Positions 27,097 to 36,347 of a stretch of DNA of 64,000 nt are shown here, piece by piece (within the stretch, counting starts at the first letter, position 1; every line of letters starts with the position of its first letter). The translations under genes were made by a program, and so were the position numbers. Below the pieces are notes generated by a model that saw only the letters and a program-made list of their open reading frames with translations, did not search any database and was not told the origin of the DNA. Source of the DNA: Sulfurospirillum sp001602955 (GTDB lineage: Bacteria > Campylobacterota > Campylobacteria > Campylobacterales > Sulfurospirillaceae); NCBI GenBank assembly GCA_001602955.1, contig LVAC01000023.1:186001-250000 (forward strand), read 5' to 3'.

Positions 27097-28134
27097 ATGA
27101 CACATACGATTCAACATGCTATTTTTATCGTCGACTATAACGAGGCGGTCTTGGAGAGCCGAAATACGGTTTTGTTCAATACGATCGTCAGCCAAAATGC
27201 CCTCTTAAAAGAAAAAGGGATTAAGGGCATCTATATCTCCCTAAAAAATGCACCCTCTACGCAAAATGCATCTTTTGGACACCTGATTAAAGTGTTGGAA
27301 AAACTTTCGCAAGCTTTAAACATCCCGACGGCTTTAGGCGATTATAAAAAAGAGTCTTTTGAACATCTCAAACAAATGAGTGCCGATACGGCGGTTCAGC
27401 TTTTTCAAAACGTTAACGTCGCTATTTTATTTTTCAATCCTTCATCGTTTAAAAAAGAACTCTGCGTTCTTCTCTTCGATACCGATAAAGACAACGCCGA
27501 TAAAATTTCTTCCGAACTGTCAAAATTAGGCTACAGCGTCGTGCATGCCTACGATGCCGAAGACTTTAAACTCAAAGCGATGGCAAAAAAATACGATATG
27601 ACCATTACGCATACGGTGGTTAAAAAAACAAGTTCCGCTCCCTCATCCCCTAACTTGTCGCTTTCAAAGCAATTGATTGTCAACTTACCCGTTTTTATCG
27701 ACACCGCCGTCAATACCTTGGTCACGATTACCGGATTGGAAGCACAAAAAATCAAGCACGAAATTCGTCCTTTTAACGAGAAGATTCCGGCTCAAGTCAT
27801 TATCGCGGCAATGAAATTTAAAGGTGACGTTAGCGGTACGTTCTTTTTAGTTTTTCCAAGAGAACTTGCCGTTGCGGCTTTAGAGGCTATGCTAGGAGAA
27901 CATGTCAACAGCGACGATACTGCCGCAATCACGGACGGCGTCGCCGAATTTTGCAATATTATCACGGGTTCGGCAAAAACGATTTTCTCGACCAAACAGA
28001 TTAAAGTTCTGTTTGAGCTGCCTAAAACGTATCTATCGCCTAACGTCGCCCTCAACGCTTCTACCGGAGCTAACGGCGTTTGGATCGATATGCAGCTTAG
28101 CAACAAACCGTTTTACATGTTTATTACCAAATAA
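27097..28134 (+). CDS. multidomain CheX-type chemotaxis phosphatase
   Basis: The C-terminal part from about residue 190 resembles the CheX/CheC phosphatase family, which dephosphorylates CheY. It carries the E-x2-N active-site motif as E284-F-C-N287 in DGVAEFCNIITGSAK. Residues 122-175 look like the first half of a response regulator receiver (LCVLLFDTDKDNADKISSEL), but it stops before the usual Asp-bearing strand is completed. Residues 1-115 resemble a STAS-like fold (KGIYISLKN, LNIPTALGDYKKESFEHL). So this is probably a three-module signalling protein. It is one of only four protein genes on the plus strand. Confidence 0.7.
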   Translation: MTHTIQHAIFIVDYNEAVLESRNTVLFNTIVSQNALLKEKGIKGIYISLKNAPSTQNASFGHLIKVLEKLSQALNIPTALGDYKKESFEHLKQMSADTAVQLFQNVNVAILFFNPSSFKKELCVLLFDTDKDNADKISSELSKLGYSVVHAYDAEDFKLKAMAKKYDMTITHTVVKKTSSAPSSPNLSLSKQLIVNLPVFIDTAVNTLVTITGLEAQKIKHEIRPFNEKIPAQVIIAAMKFKGDVSGTFFLVFPRELAVAALEAMLGEHVNSDDTAAITDGVAEFCNIITGSAKTIFSTKQIKVLFELPKTYLSPNVALNASTGANGVWIDMQLSNKPFYMFITK

Positions 28135-28180
28135 GCTTCAAATCACCACTCTTCCAAAATACCGCATTGAGCGATTTTCG

Positions 28181-29350
28181 TTATTTTTGATGCAAAATAC
28201 TTAAGGCTTGGTCTAAGACGTTATCTTCCGAAGCGTCGTTGCTCGGTTTGACTTCGATATTCGGAACGACGCCGCTTGGCCAAACGCTTTTTCCCTTAGG
28301 CGTACTCCAACGGGCCGTCGCAAATTTCACTGCCGAGACACGACTACTCAAAGGGAAAAGCGTCGCAAACGTATCTTTTCCGTATGTCGGCGTTCCGATG
28401 ACTTTTGCTCGTTGATACTCTTGTAAAACCGATGCAACGATTTCAGCGCCGCCTGCGGAGTCGCGATTGACCAATACGATCAGCGGTACCGTCTTTAGAA
28501 ACGAGAGTTTTTCGATTTTACTCGCATAATCGCTCATTTCATACTCTTCTAAACGGTTTTTATAGTAGCGTTTGTCGTCTTTGTTGCGACTTTTAACGTT
28601 TAAAATAAGTTTGTCGTTCTCCAAAAACAGTCCCGTAACCGCTAAACCGATATTGAGATTGCCGCCCGGATTATCCCGTAAATCCAATACCATCCCTTTA
28701 ATCCGCTGTTCTTGTGCATCGTAGAGATAACGTATATCTTCAAGCATTTCGCCGAAGCCTTCTTGCATAAACGAACCGACTTTGACGTATGCGATATCTC
28801 CTTCGTACATTAACGACGTAACCACGTTGATATTGACCTCTTTACGCGTGAGCGTTACTTCCACGGGCTTAGTCGTATTGGGCTTTAAAAACGTTATTTT
28901 CACTTTGCTGTTGGGAGCACCCCTTAGCTCGGCAATCACCTCTTCAAAATTGAGATCACGTACCAAATAGGAGCCGACCTGAATAATTTCATCGCCTTTT
29001 TGCAAAGCGGCCTTATACGCCGGAGAGTGTTCGACGACGGACTTAACAAAAATATGATGTCGTTTTTGCGCCAAAAAAAGCCCGACGCCTGCTACGGGCG
29101 TATTGCTTAAATAGAGCGTTTCATACTCTTCTTCGTTAAAATAGCGTCCGTTTTTATCAACGCTATTAACCATACCCTCCAAACAACTGTCCATCAATCT
29201 TTTTTCGTCAATCGGTTGAACAAATTCGTCTTTTAGTTTTTTAACGACTTCTTGATACGCAAGCATAGCTTCCTCCGGCGTAACCGTTTTGGAAGATTGT
29301 GCCCATACCAACGATACCGTTACGAGCATACCGTACACAAACCTTTTCAC
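28181..29350 (-). CDS. ctpA: C-terminal processing peptidase, S41 family
   Basis: This periplasmic serine protease trims C-termini of envelope proteins. It starts with GTG after an AAAGGA site. A signal peptide covers about residues 1-17 (YGMLVTVSLVWAQS). A PDZ domain lies at about 90-170 (GVGLFLAQKRHHIFVKSVV, GDEIIQVGSYLV). The catalytic Ser is in NRDSAGGAEI and the Lys in PTYGKDTFATLFPL. Length is 389, normal for this group. It is convergent with the cheX fusion across a 46-base gap. Confidence 0.93.
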   Translation of the reverse strand: MKRFVYGMLVTVSLVWAQSSKTVTPEEAMLAYQEVVKKLKDEFVQPIDEKRLMDSCLEGMVNSVDKNGRYFNEEEYETLYLSNTPVAGVGLFLAQKRHHIFVKSVVEHSPAYKAALQKGDEIIQVGSYLVRDLNFEEVIAELRGAPNSKVKITFLKPNTTKPVEVTLTRKEVNINVVTSLMYEGDIAYVKVGSFMQEGFGEMLEDIRYLYDAQEQRIKGMVLDLRDNPGGNLNIGLAVTGLFLENDKLILNVKSRNKDDKRYYKNRLEEYEMSDYASKIEKLSFLKTVPLIVLVNRDSAGGAEIVASVLQEYQRAKVIGTPTYGKDTFATLFPLSSRVSAVKFATARWSTPKGKSVWPSGVVPNIEVKPSNDASEDNVLDQALSILHQK

Positions 29351-29399
29351 GTCAATCCTTTATTTTTTCCGAATACTATAGTAGCGTTTTTGCCTTTTT

Positions 29400-29861
29400 T
29401 TAACAAGAAACGTCACTTAAGAGCAATCGAAACGGTTGCATCGACGAGGCTTGAAAGCCGCATTTCTCATAAAAACGATGCGCCGGTATATTATCCCCGT
29501 CCGTTAAAAGCGTTATCCGGCGACATCCAACGCTTTGTGCGTACGCAATCGCTTCATGAATTAAAACAGATCCGATACCTTTTGAACGAAACGCGTTATC
29601 GACGACCATATCTTCGAGCCACGCGACCCTAGTGCCTAACGCCGTGCTGATACTCCATAAAAGACTGACCATCGCAACGATGCTTTTTTCGTTTTCGGCT
29701 ACGAGAATAACGCCGACCGAACCATCGCGTAATATGCTTTCAAGCCCTTTAACATGTAAAGATCGATTTGGGATGAACTCGGTCTCTTGCTCGAAAAGTT
29801 GTAAAAGTAACGTTACGAGTTTATCGCAATCTTCAATCGTCGCTTTACGGATTTTTAACAT
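29400..29861 (-). CDS. GNAT family N-acetyltransferase
   Basis: The fold binds acetyl-CoA and acetylates an amine whose identity I cannot tell. The conserved motif A is VDNAFRSKGIGSVLIHEAI, with the R-x-x-G-x-G acetyl-CoA loop, and motif B includes HRFYEKCGFQ. Two ATG codons are adjacent after AAGGA. I use the second, which gives MLKIRKATIEDCDKL and 153 residues. A frame reaching 29987 is only the antiphase of the divergent gene. An ACATGTAA word at 29752-29759 encodes Leu-His-Val. Confidence 0.85.
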   Translation of the reverse strand: MLKIRKATIEDCDKLVTLLLQLFEQETEFIPNRSLHVKGLESILRDGSVGVILVAENEKSIVAMVSLLWSISTALGTRVAWLEDMVVDNAFRSKGIGSVLIHEAIAYAQSVGCRRITLLTDGDNIPAHRFYEKCGFQASSMQPFRLLLSDVSC

Positions 29862-29947
29862 CATCGTTCCTTGTGAAATTAGTAAACGTATTGTAACATA
29901 GGAATCATTTTTGCTTGTACTCGTTACCTCACGATAAGGAGTAAACG

Positions 29948-30436
29948 ATGATGATTGACGACCAAACGAAAAAAACGTATCAGTCACTTCTTGATTCGAC
30001 GACGACGCGCGTCAAAAGCGGTTTGGAAGATGCAAACTCGTTTGCGCAAACACTCGCCGACGAGATTAAAGCCAAATTTTCAACCGATAATGAAACCTCT
30101 ACGGTCAAAGATTCAGAAACGACGCAGAGGGATCCTGCGGTTGAAACGTTTCTGGAAGATCTAAAAACAAAAGGTGCTCTTGCATTCTACCAAGACTACA
30201 ATTTTGAAAAAATTGAGAAATTAATCGAAGAGAAGAAAGCGGAACTTACTGAAAAATTAGGTCTAGGAGAATCCACGCAACCGCCGCTTACGGGCAAAGC
30301 CCGCGAAGATGCGTTGACGAGCCTTGACGATATGCTCGACGCCTACCGAAAACAACTTCAAGAAAAAATGCAAGCGGAAGATAAGCTCGATCAGCAAAAT
30401 ACGATGCTCGGTACGTTTTTGCAAGATTTAGCTTAA
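29948..30436 (+). CDS. uncharacterised acidic coiled-coil protein
   Basis: I do not recognise this 162-residue protein. It is hydrophilic, rich in Glu, Asp, Lys and Thr, with no signal peptide or membrane segment. Heptad-like stretches occur around residues 94-112 (FEKIEKLIEEKKAELTEKL) and 130-155 (LDAYRKQLQEKMQAEDKLD). The ATG at 29948 has AAGGAG six bases upstream, a strong site. It is alone on the plus strand, and its stop shares the palindrome TTAA with the stop of the convergent methyltransferase. Confidence 0.7.
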   Translation: MMIDDQTKKTYQSLLDSTTTRVKSGLEDANSFAQTLADEIKAKFSTDNETSTVKDSETTQRDPAVETFLEDLKTKGALAFYQDYNFEKIEKLIEEKKAELTEKLGLGESTQPPLTGKAREDALTSLDDMLDAYRKQLQEKMQAEDKLDQQNTMLGTFLQDLA

Positions 30437-31119
30437 CGTTTCCGATACACTAACAAGGTCTTATCAGGTGAATCGCCAAAAAGTTTCAGGGCTTCGGTTG
30501 TCTCCAATCGAAACCCTTCTTGTTTTTTGAGTTCGCCGAGCGTGTGAAAATATTGTCGGATTTGACCGCTGTGTTTACGGTAAAGCTCGCCCTCTTTTTC
30601 AAAAAATGCGATATGCGTTAAAAGCTCTTTGTCGGCATAATTGGCTTCGATGCATAAAAACTGCGTTTCGTTTTCAAAGCGCATCACGCCCTCCGCAACG
30701 GCTTCAAATCCGTACAAAGTATTGACGTCGCACACAAAATAGCCTTTGGGTTTTAACACGCGATTAATCGCGTGAAAAAAACCCGCCAACTCTTTGGGCG
30801 GTATGTAATTGAGCACGTCCGCGACCGCCGTAACGCAGTCAAAACATTCCGCTTCAAAATCCTCCAACTCTTTACACGATGCTCGAACGCCGATCTCGTT
30901 GGCACGCTGAATCATAGAAGCACTCCGATCGATCCCTTCCGCATCGATGTGTCGCTCTAAAAGATGCTTTAAAAACTTTCCGTTCCCGCATCCCACATCT
31001 AAAACCGAACCGATAGGATAAGCACTTAAATACCGAAGGTACGTTTTATAGAGGATTTCATATTGGTCGTAAAAACCGATGAAAGGTTCAATTTTGGCGT
31101 AAAGATCAAGTGGATTCAT
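30433..31119 (-). CDS. class I SAM-dependent methyltransferase
   Basis: The protein has the Rossmann motif I VLDVGCGNGKFLKHL at about residues 38-52, an acidic residue closing strand 2 (AEGIDRSASM), and motif post-I DCVTAVADVLNYI. The 228 residues and a C-terminal extension are consistent with a small-molecule methyltransferase. The substrate cannot be deduced. It is followed after 37 bases upstream by mqo on the same strand. Confidence 0.85.
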   Translation of the reverse strand: MNPLDLYAKIEPFIGFYDQYEILYKTYLRYLSAYPIGSVLDVGCGNGKFLKHLLERHIDAEGIDRSASMIQRANEIGVRASCKELEDFEAECFDCVTAVADVLNYIPPKELAGFFHAINRVLKPKGYFVCDVNTLYGFEAVAEGVMRFENETQFLCIEANYADKELLTHIAFFEKEGELYRKHSGQIRQYFHTLGELKKQEGFRLETTEALKLFGDSPDKTLLVYRKR

Positions 31120-31156
31120 GAGCAGCTTTCCGAGGGCATTATGCCCTCGAAGATTT

Positions 31157-32497
31157 TTAGTCTAGTAACTCTTGTCGGAACAAGGCTTCGTTAAACGTAC
31201 GACCGAGATGTTCGCATACCAGTTTAACATCCCGACGGGCATTGCCTAAACAGCTCGTCGCTCCGGGGCTTGGCGTCATATTGAAAATAATGCCGATACC
31301 GGGATTAATGCTCGCTTCGCCTAACATTAACTTTTGTTCTTTTTTGTTGATGACCTGCGGTCGTACGCCGCCGAAATTTTTCGCGTATTCAATTTCGTCT
31401 AATTGCAACGAAGGAACGATTTTTCGCGCATCTTTTAAGAAAAGCCCTTTATTGAAATAAGGCACTTCAAATAAAAAGTTACGGAAGATATAGTTTCTAA
31501 TATCGCTATCTTTGAGCAAATCGTAGAAAACTTTTGCGACTTTTCCATCAAATTGCAATGTTTGCCAAAAATCAAGGTACGTACCGCCCGTGTAACGCTC
31601 CAATTTTGGCAAAACCAGTGCCGTTGGACCAAAACGTGTACAGCCGCCGGCTAAAACGTCAGGGTCGCCGTGTAATGCGGCAAACGGAAGCTTTGGATTT
31701 TGAACCATATAAACTTTGCCGTTGAGCATCTTTTGTTTCGTCAAGTAAAAACTTCCCGCAACCGGTAAACACGCAAAATCCAGTCCGAATCCCATCTGAT
31801 GTGCCAAATAAAGCGAATGCGCTCCGGCATTCACGACAACAAAATCCGCCGTAAAAGTATGGTCTTTGGTCATCACGACAAACATATCGCCGAGTTTCGT
31901 GATATTCGTCACTTGCGCATTTAAGTATACGTCCGCAACTTTTCCTTCAATTTTTTGTGCCTCTTCGACCAAACTTTCCGTCATTGCGCCAAAATCGACC
32001 GTGCTGTACTCGCCGCCTTCGACGCCTACACCTATAATGCTTTCCGGTCGTTCTTTACCGTTTTCGTCGAAGATCAATTTCGGCTCGATTTTCGCCAATT
32101 TTTCCTTATCGAAAACTTCCAAATACGGATACAACTCTTTAAACTCTTCGTAACGTTTTTGCATGTACGCCACTTCGGTATCGCCTACGCCGATTGCCAT
32201 TTTTTGGTGTGCAAATAAAAACTTTCCTTCATGACCGTATTGAAGGCAATATTTTGCGACCATACTCGCCGTTTCTTTGACTTTTTTCGCTTTTTCTAGA
32301 GTATAGTTTGTCTCGATGTCACCGCAGTGAATCGTTTGAGAGTTTGACGTTCCGGCAGAATTAAGCTTTGCCAATTTTTCATATTTTTCAACCAGCGCGA
32401 TACGCTTAATATCCGTGTATCTTGCAAGCTCGTAAAACAGAGCCGCACCTGAAATTCCGCCACCGACGACTAAAACGTCATAGTGATTTTTTGTCAT
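31157..32497 (-). CDS. mqo: malate:quinone oxidoreductase type FAD enzyme
   Basis: This membrane-associated FAD enzyme would oxidise malate and pass electrons to the quinone pool. The dinucleotide-binding motif VVGGGISGAAL is at residues 10-20, followed by VEKYEKLAKLNSAGTSNSQT, characteristic of Mqo. The C-terminal GGVRPQ and PSPGATSCLGNA blocks close the FAD site. The ATG ending at 32497 with AGGAAG upstream gives 446 residues. It resembles the Campylobacter/Helicobacter branch of Mqo; a related 2-hydroxyacid oxidase role cannot be excluded. Confidence 0.85.
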   Translation of the reverse strand: MTKNHYDVLVVGGGISGAALFYELARYTDIKRIALVEKYEKLAKLNSAGTSNSQTIHCGDIETNYTLEKAKKVKETASMVAKYCLQYGHEGKFLFAHQKMAIGVGDTEVAYMQKRYEEFKELYPYLEVFDKEKLAKIEPKLIFDENGKERPESIIGVGVEGGEYSTVDFGAMTESLVEEAQKIEGKVADVYLNAQVTNITKLGDMFVVMTKDHTFTADFVVVNAGAHSLYLAHQMGFGLDFACLPVAGSFYLTKQKMLNGKVYMVQNPKLPFAALHGDPDVLAGGCTRFGPTALVLPKLERYTGGTYLDFWQTLQFDGKVAKVFYDLLKDSDIRNYIFRNFLFEVPYFNKGLFLKDARKIVPSLQLDEIEYAKNFGGVRPQVINKKEQKLMLGEASINPGIGIIFNMTPSPGATSCLGNARRDVKLVCEHLGRTFNEALFRQELLD

Positions 32498-32556
32498 ATT
32501 GAACAACTTCCTACTCTAAGATTTAGGGTTTATTATTGTAATACACTCTTGCCTAT

Positions 32557-32574
32557 AAAACTTTTAAAAGTTTT
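32557..32574. repeat. perfect 18-bp AT palindrome
   Basis: AAAACTTTTAAAAGTTTT is a perfect palindrome 12 bases past the ridA stop and 60 bases upstream of the mqo start. It contains no G-C rich stem, so it could be an operator for mqo or a weak hairpin. Confidence 0.5.
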
Positions 32575-32585
32575 AAATTTCACGA

Positions 32586-32957
32586 TTATTTTGTTGCGAT
32601 AACTTCGACTTCAACACGGGCGTTTTTAGGTAACGCTTTGACGCACACCGTACTGCGAGCCGGTTTGTGATCTTCAAAAAATGAGCCGTAGACCGCATTT
32701 ACCGCGGCAAAATCGTCCATATCGGTTAGAAAAATCGTCGTTTTGACGACGTTTTGCAAACGGCTTCCCGCCGCTTCCAAAACAGCACTGACGTTGTGCA
32801 TCACCTGCGTCGTTTGCGCTTCAATATCGCCGTCGTTAAAGCTTCCGTCCGGACGTAAAGCGATTTGACCCGACGCATAAATTATCCCGTTGCTTTCAAT
32901 CGCTTGAGAATAAGGTCCGATCGCTTGCGGAGCCTTGAGGGTTGCAATACTTTTCAT
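32586..32957 (-). CDS. ridA: RidA family enamine/imine deaminase
   Basis: RidA hydrolyses reactive 2-aminoacrylate and related imines formed by PLP enzymes. The 123-residue protein has AIGPYSQAIESNGIIYASGQI at the N-terminus (split here by residue numbers 11-31) and the signature RSTVCVKALPKNARVEVEVIA with the catalytic arginine. It overlaps dapE by four bases and probably shares its transcript. Confidence 0.94.
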   Translation of the reverse strand: MKSIATLKAPQAIGPYSQAIESNGIIYASGQIALRPDGSFNDGDIEAQTTQVMHNVSAVLEAAGSRLQNVVKTTIFLTDMDDFAAVNAVYGSFFEDHKPARSTVCVKALPKNARVEVEVIATK

Positions 32958-34066
32958 TTTAAATCCTTTGAAAAATTTTCTATCGTATGCGAAAACACGC
33001 GGTACAGGGCTTCGACCTCATCGAGGCAACACCGCTCGTTGGGAGCATGGATCGTATCGTTAACAACGCCGCACTCCACCGTAGCGATACCGTAACTTCC
33101 GAAAAATCGCGCGTCGCTTGTACCGCCTGCGGTGGAAAGTTTAGGTGCAAAACCGTTACACGCACTCAGTGCTTCTTGCAGTTTTGCGACAATTTTAGAA
33201 TCTTTACATGTTAAAAAAGGGCGGGCACTTTCGTGAAGACGCAATCGATAATCCAGTCCGTTTAAGACCCCTTCTGTGTACGAGCGAACGCTCTTTGGAT
33301 TTGTCTGAGTCGAGTTTCGGACGTTGAACATGATTTTTAACGAGTTGGGGGTGACGTTGGTAACCTCCATACCGCCTCGTATATCGGTAACGACGATCTG
33401 AGAGGGGGCAAAGAAATCATCGCCTCGGTCTAAAAAATGTCCCGCAAAAAGAGAAAGCAACGGTGCCATTTGATGAACGGGATTGATGCTTTTTTCAGGG
33501 TACGCCGCGTGGCCTTGTTTGCCCAAAATTTCGATAACGCCGTTAATCGAACCGCGTCTGCCTATTTTGATTGCATCGCCGAAGAGTTTCTCGGACGTCG
33601 GTTCGGCAACAACGGCATAATCGGGCAAAAGAGCGCGTCGCTCGAGTTCACGAAGCATTTCGATCGTCCCGTACGTGGCATCGCCCTCTTCGTCGCTGGT
33701 CAGCAGTAACGAAAGCGTTCCCTTAAAATCGCGCGTCGTTTTAAGAGCCTGAATACTTGCCGCTACGCCGCTTTTCATATCTTGAGCACCTCTGGCGTAA
33801 ACGTTTTTCCCTTCGATCAAGGGTTCAAACGGATCGCTCTTCCACCCTTCTCCGGGAGGAACGACGTCGACATGTCCCGCAAAACAGAGGTGTTCACCCT
33901 CGCCGAATTTTTTGAAAAGGAAGAGATTTTTCGTCGATTCGATTGAAACTTCAATCGCTTCAAAATCGTCCAAATAGCCTCGAATAAACGCAAACGAGCC
34001 TGCTTCGTCGGGCGTGATCGAAGGAAAACGCAATAAAGTTAAAAAAAGTTCTTTCGTACTTAACAT
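32954..34066 (-). CDS. dapE: succinyl-diaminopimelate desuccinylase
   Basis: DapE is a di-zinc hydrolase of the lysine and diaminopimelate pathway. Metal and catalytic motifs are FAGHVDVVPPGEGW, the DMKSG motif RGAQDMKSGVA, and LTSDEEGDATYGT. The C-terminal STAGGTSDARF and HAPNERC blocks are typical. The second ATG, ending at 34066, gives better spacing to GAGG and 370 residues. dapC at 38042 supplies the preceding step of the pathway. A TTACATGT word at 33204-33211 reads Thr-Cys-Lys. Confidence 0.95.
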   Translation of the reverse strand: MLSTKELFLTLLRFPSITPDEAGSFAFIRGYLDDFEAIEVSIESTKNLFLFKKFGEGEHLCFAGHVDVVPPGEGWKSDPFEPLIEGKNVYARGAQDMKSGVAASIQALKTTRDFKGTLSLLLTSDEEGDATYGTIEMLRELERRALLPDYAVVAEPTSEKLFGDAIKIGRRGSINGVIEILGKQGHAAYPEKSINPVHQMAPLLSLFAGHFLDRGDDFFAPSQIVVTDIRGGMEVTNVTPNSLKIMFNVRNSTQTNPKSVRSYTEGVLNGLDYRLRLHESARPFLTCKDSKIVAKLQEALSACNGFAPKLSTAGGTSDARFFGSYGIATVECGVVNDTIHAPNERCCLDEVEALYRVFSHTIENFSKDLK

Positions 34067-34139
34067 CATGCCTCAATTATAAAAAAGTCTGTTTTAAAGT
34101 TTGCACTTTTTTGAAATTATCGTCTTGCGACAAGCCGCT

Positions 34140-36347
34140 TTAAAGTTTAATCAACGTCGCTCCGAAACCGCCTAAGTTTTGCGGTGCGTCGGCGTACGAA
34201 ACCAAGGAAGGGTACGTACTTAAAAATGTGCGTACCGCATAAGCCAATTTCCCCGTTCCGATACCGTGGTAGACCAAAACCTCGTCAAATCCGTTGATCA
34301 GCGCGTCGCTCAAAAACTTATCGAGCCGCTCGATCGCTTCATCGCTACGAAGCCCGTGCAAATCCAAAATCATCGAACCGCCCGTCGTCTCTTTGGCGAT
34401 CACGACGCTTGGTTTGTGCGAGTGCGGTTGCGGGCCGCTTCGTTTGAGCGATGCCAGCGGTACGCGCATGCTAATGCCGTCGCATTCGATCAAGGCTTCT
34501 TCTTTTTTGATACTTTTGATCACACCTTTGGAACTGCCGTATTTGATTTTTTCTCCAACGATTAAAGGCTCGCCCGCGCGCGCTTCCGGAACGTTTCGTT
34601 TGCTTTCTTGTCGGTAAAGATTGGCTTTGTTCAACAAACGGTGCGCCTCTTTAACGTCTTGGGTTTTAATGGCTTTTTTCGCCTCCGATACGGCGTCTCT
34701 AAACTCTTTCGAGAGTTTTCCGTAAGCGGTTTCAAATTCGCCTCTCACGCGTTCTTTTTCGTCGTTGAGCGAAATTTTCAGCTTTTCAACCTCTTGCAAG
34801 CGCGCATCTAACTCCTCTTTCGTCTTGCGCATTTGCAATTCTAAATCAATATTTTTTTGAATCAGTTCGCCCAATTTCTCTTTGTCTTCGCCGTATAAGA
34901 TTTTCGCTTCTTTCACGAGCGAAGGCGGAACTCCGTAACGAAGCGCGGTTTCAAACGCGTAACTGCGCCCGATGGTTCCTTTTAAAAATCCATACGTCGG
35001 GCGTTCGTTTTTTTCGTCGTAAATCGCCGCTAAAAGCTCAACTTCCGGATGCGTCGCCAACATCGAAGCCAAGCGTTTATGGTGCGTCGTAATGACGATC
35101 TTCATCTCTTTCTCGATCAGTTTTTCGATCATCACTTTAAACAGATTTGCCGCCTCGTCCGCGTCCGTACCCAATTCGATCTCGTCGACGCCGACTAAAG
35201 CATTTTTTTTGCCGAACAAGTGACTAAACTCGCTCATTCGTCCCGCAAACGTTGAAATGTCGTTTTTAACGCTTTGAGGATCGTCTAAAACGGCGTAGAG
35301 CTCTTTAAACGAGCCGATCGTCGAATGCGCGGCGTCGATTTTCATGGGAAGGAGGTATTTGCTCAGGAGTGCCGCGGAGAGAATCGATTTTAACAACATC
35401 GTTTTTCCACCCGCATTAACGCCCGTAATCATCAAAACGCGTTTGGAAAAATCGATGCAAATAGGCTTAGGATGGGCCAATGCGGGATGCGAAAAGTTTT
35501 CGAGTACGATGGCGGACGATTTGGAAGAAGAGAGTACGAATTCCATCTCTTTTTCGCGCGCAAACGCAACGCGTGCGTAGTAGGCATCGAAACGATCAAA
35601 CTCTTTATTGATAAAGCTCAGAAATTTGAGCTGTTTGGCAAATACGGAGGAGATTTGCTTCGCGTATTTATAGATCAACTCCTCTTTTTTGTCGATCAAT
35701 TCACTCTCTTTGGCGACCAATTTTGCCAAAGCTTCGGGAACGACGTAGAAAAACCCGCTGCTACTGCGTGCAACGACGTTGCCTTTTAAGACGTGGTTAA
35801 ATCCGCCGCGCAACAAGAGGGCTTCTTGATTATTGATATAATGGATCTGTTTGTCGGCAAGGTATAACGCGATTTTTTCGGTTGCTATCAAGCGGCGAAG
35901 GGTCGTATTCATCTCGTCTTTGATGCTTTTGAGGTTTTTGTTGATGTGCTCAAACTGTTCGTCGACGCTCGATTTTAATTCGCCTTTTTCGTCGAAATAG
36001 TCGCAAATGCGCGTGATTTCAACCGGAATAACGATACGTGCGATCCATTCCCCCAACGCTTGATCGAGCAGAACGCTTTGAAGATAGGTCGTATAAGTAA
36101 CGATTTTAACGAACGCGAAAATCTCCGAAAGATGCAAAACGCCCATTTTACTTAAATGCGCGATTGCCGTATCAAGATTGGGTACTTCCGGAAGCGGCTT
36201 TAGGCGGTCTTTTGCGAGAAGTTCGTGAATCAATTTAAAATGCAAATGCGCGTCGCCTTCCATAAACAAAGGCTTTTCTCGCGCCAAAAAGTGTTTAAAA
36301 CTCTCTTGATAATCGCTCAAATCGAGTTTGGCAAATAGCTTTTCCAT
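34140..36347 (-). CDS. mutS2: MutS2 endonuclease/ribosome rescue ATPase
   Basis: MutS2 suppresses recombination in Helicobacter and also acts on stalled ribosomes in other bacteria. The MutS ATPase has Walker A GVNAGGKT at residues 309-316 and the VGVDEIELGTDADEAA Walker B region. A charged coiled coil lies at about 490-610. A KOW-like segment (GEKIKYGSSKGVIKSI) follows, then a C-terminal Smr domain with LDLHGLRSDEAIERL and YHGIGTGKLAYAV. Length is 735. It overlaps the upstream small gene by one base. Confidence 0.95.
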   Translation of the reverse strand: MEKLFAKLDLSDYQESFKHFLAREKPLFMEGDAHLHFKLIHELLAKDRLKPLPEVPNLDTAIAHLSKMGVLHLSEIFAFVKIVTYTTYLQSVLLDQALGEWIARIVIPVEITRICDYFDEKGELKSSVDEQFEHINKNLKSIKDEMNTTLRRLIATEKIALYLADKQIHYINNQEALLLRGGFNHVLKGNVVARSSSGFFYVVPEALAKLVAKESELIDKKEELIYKYAKQISSVFAKQLKFLSFINKEFDRFDAYYARVAFAREKEMEFVLSSSKSSAIVLENFSHPALAHPKPICIDFSKRVLMITGVNAGGKTMLLKSILSAALLSKYLLPMKIDAAHSTIGSFKELYAVLDDPQSVKNDISTFAGRMSEFSHLFGKKNALVGVDEIELGTDADEAANLFKVMIEKLIEKEMKIVITTHHKRLASMLATHPEVELLAAIYDEKNERPTYGFLKGTIGRSYAFETALRYGVPPSLVKEAKILYGEDKEKLGELIQKNIDLELQMRKTKEELDARLQEVEKLKISLNDEKERVRGEFETAYGKLSKEFRDAVSEAKKAIKTQDVKEAHRLLNKANLYRQESKRNVPEARAGEPLIVGEKIKYGSSKGVIKSIKKEEALIECDGISMRVPLASLKRSGPQPHSHKPSVVIAKETTGGSMILDLHGLRSDEAIERLDKFLSDALINGFDEVLVYHGIGTGKLAYAVRTFLSTYPSLVSYADAPQNLGGFGATLIKL

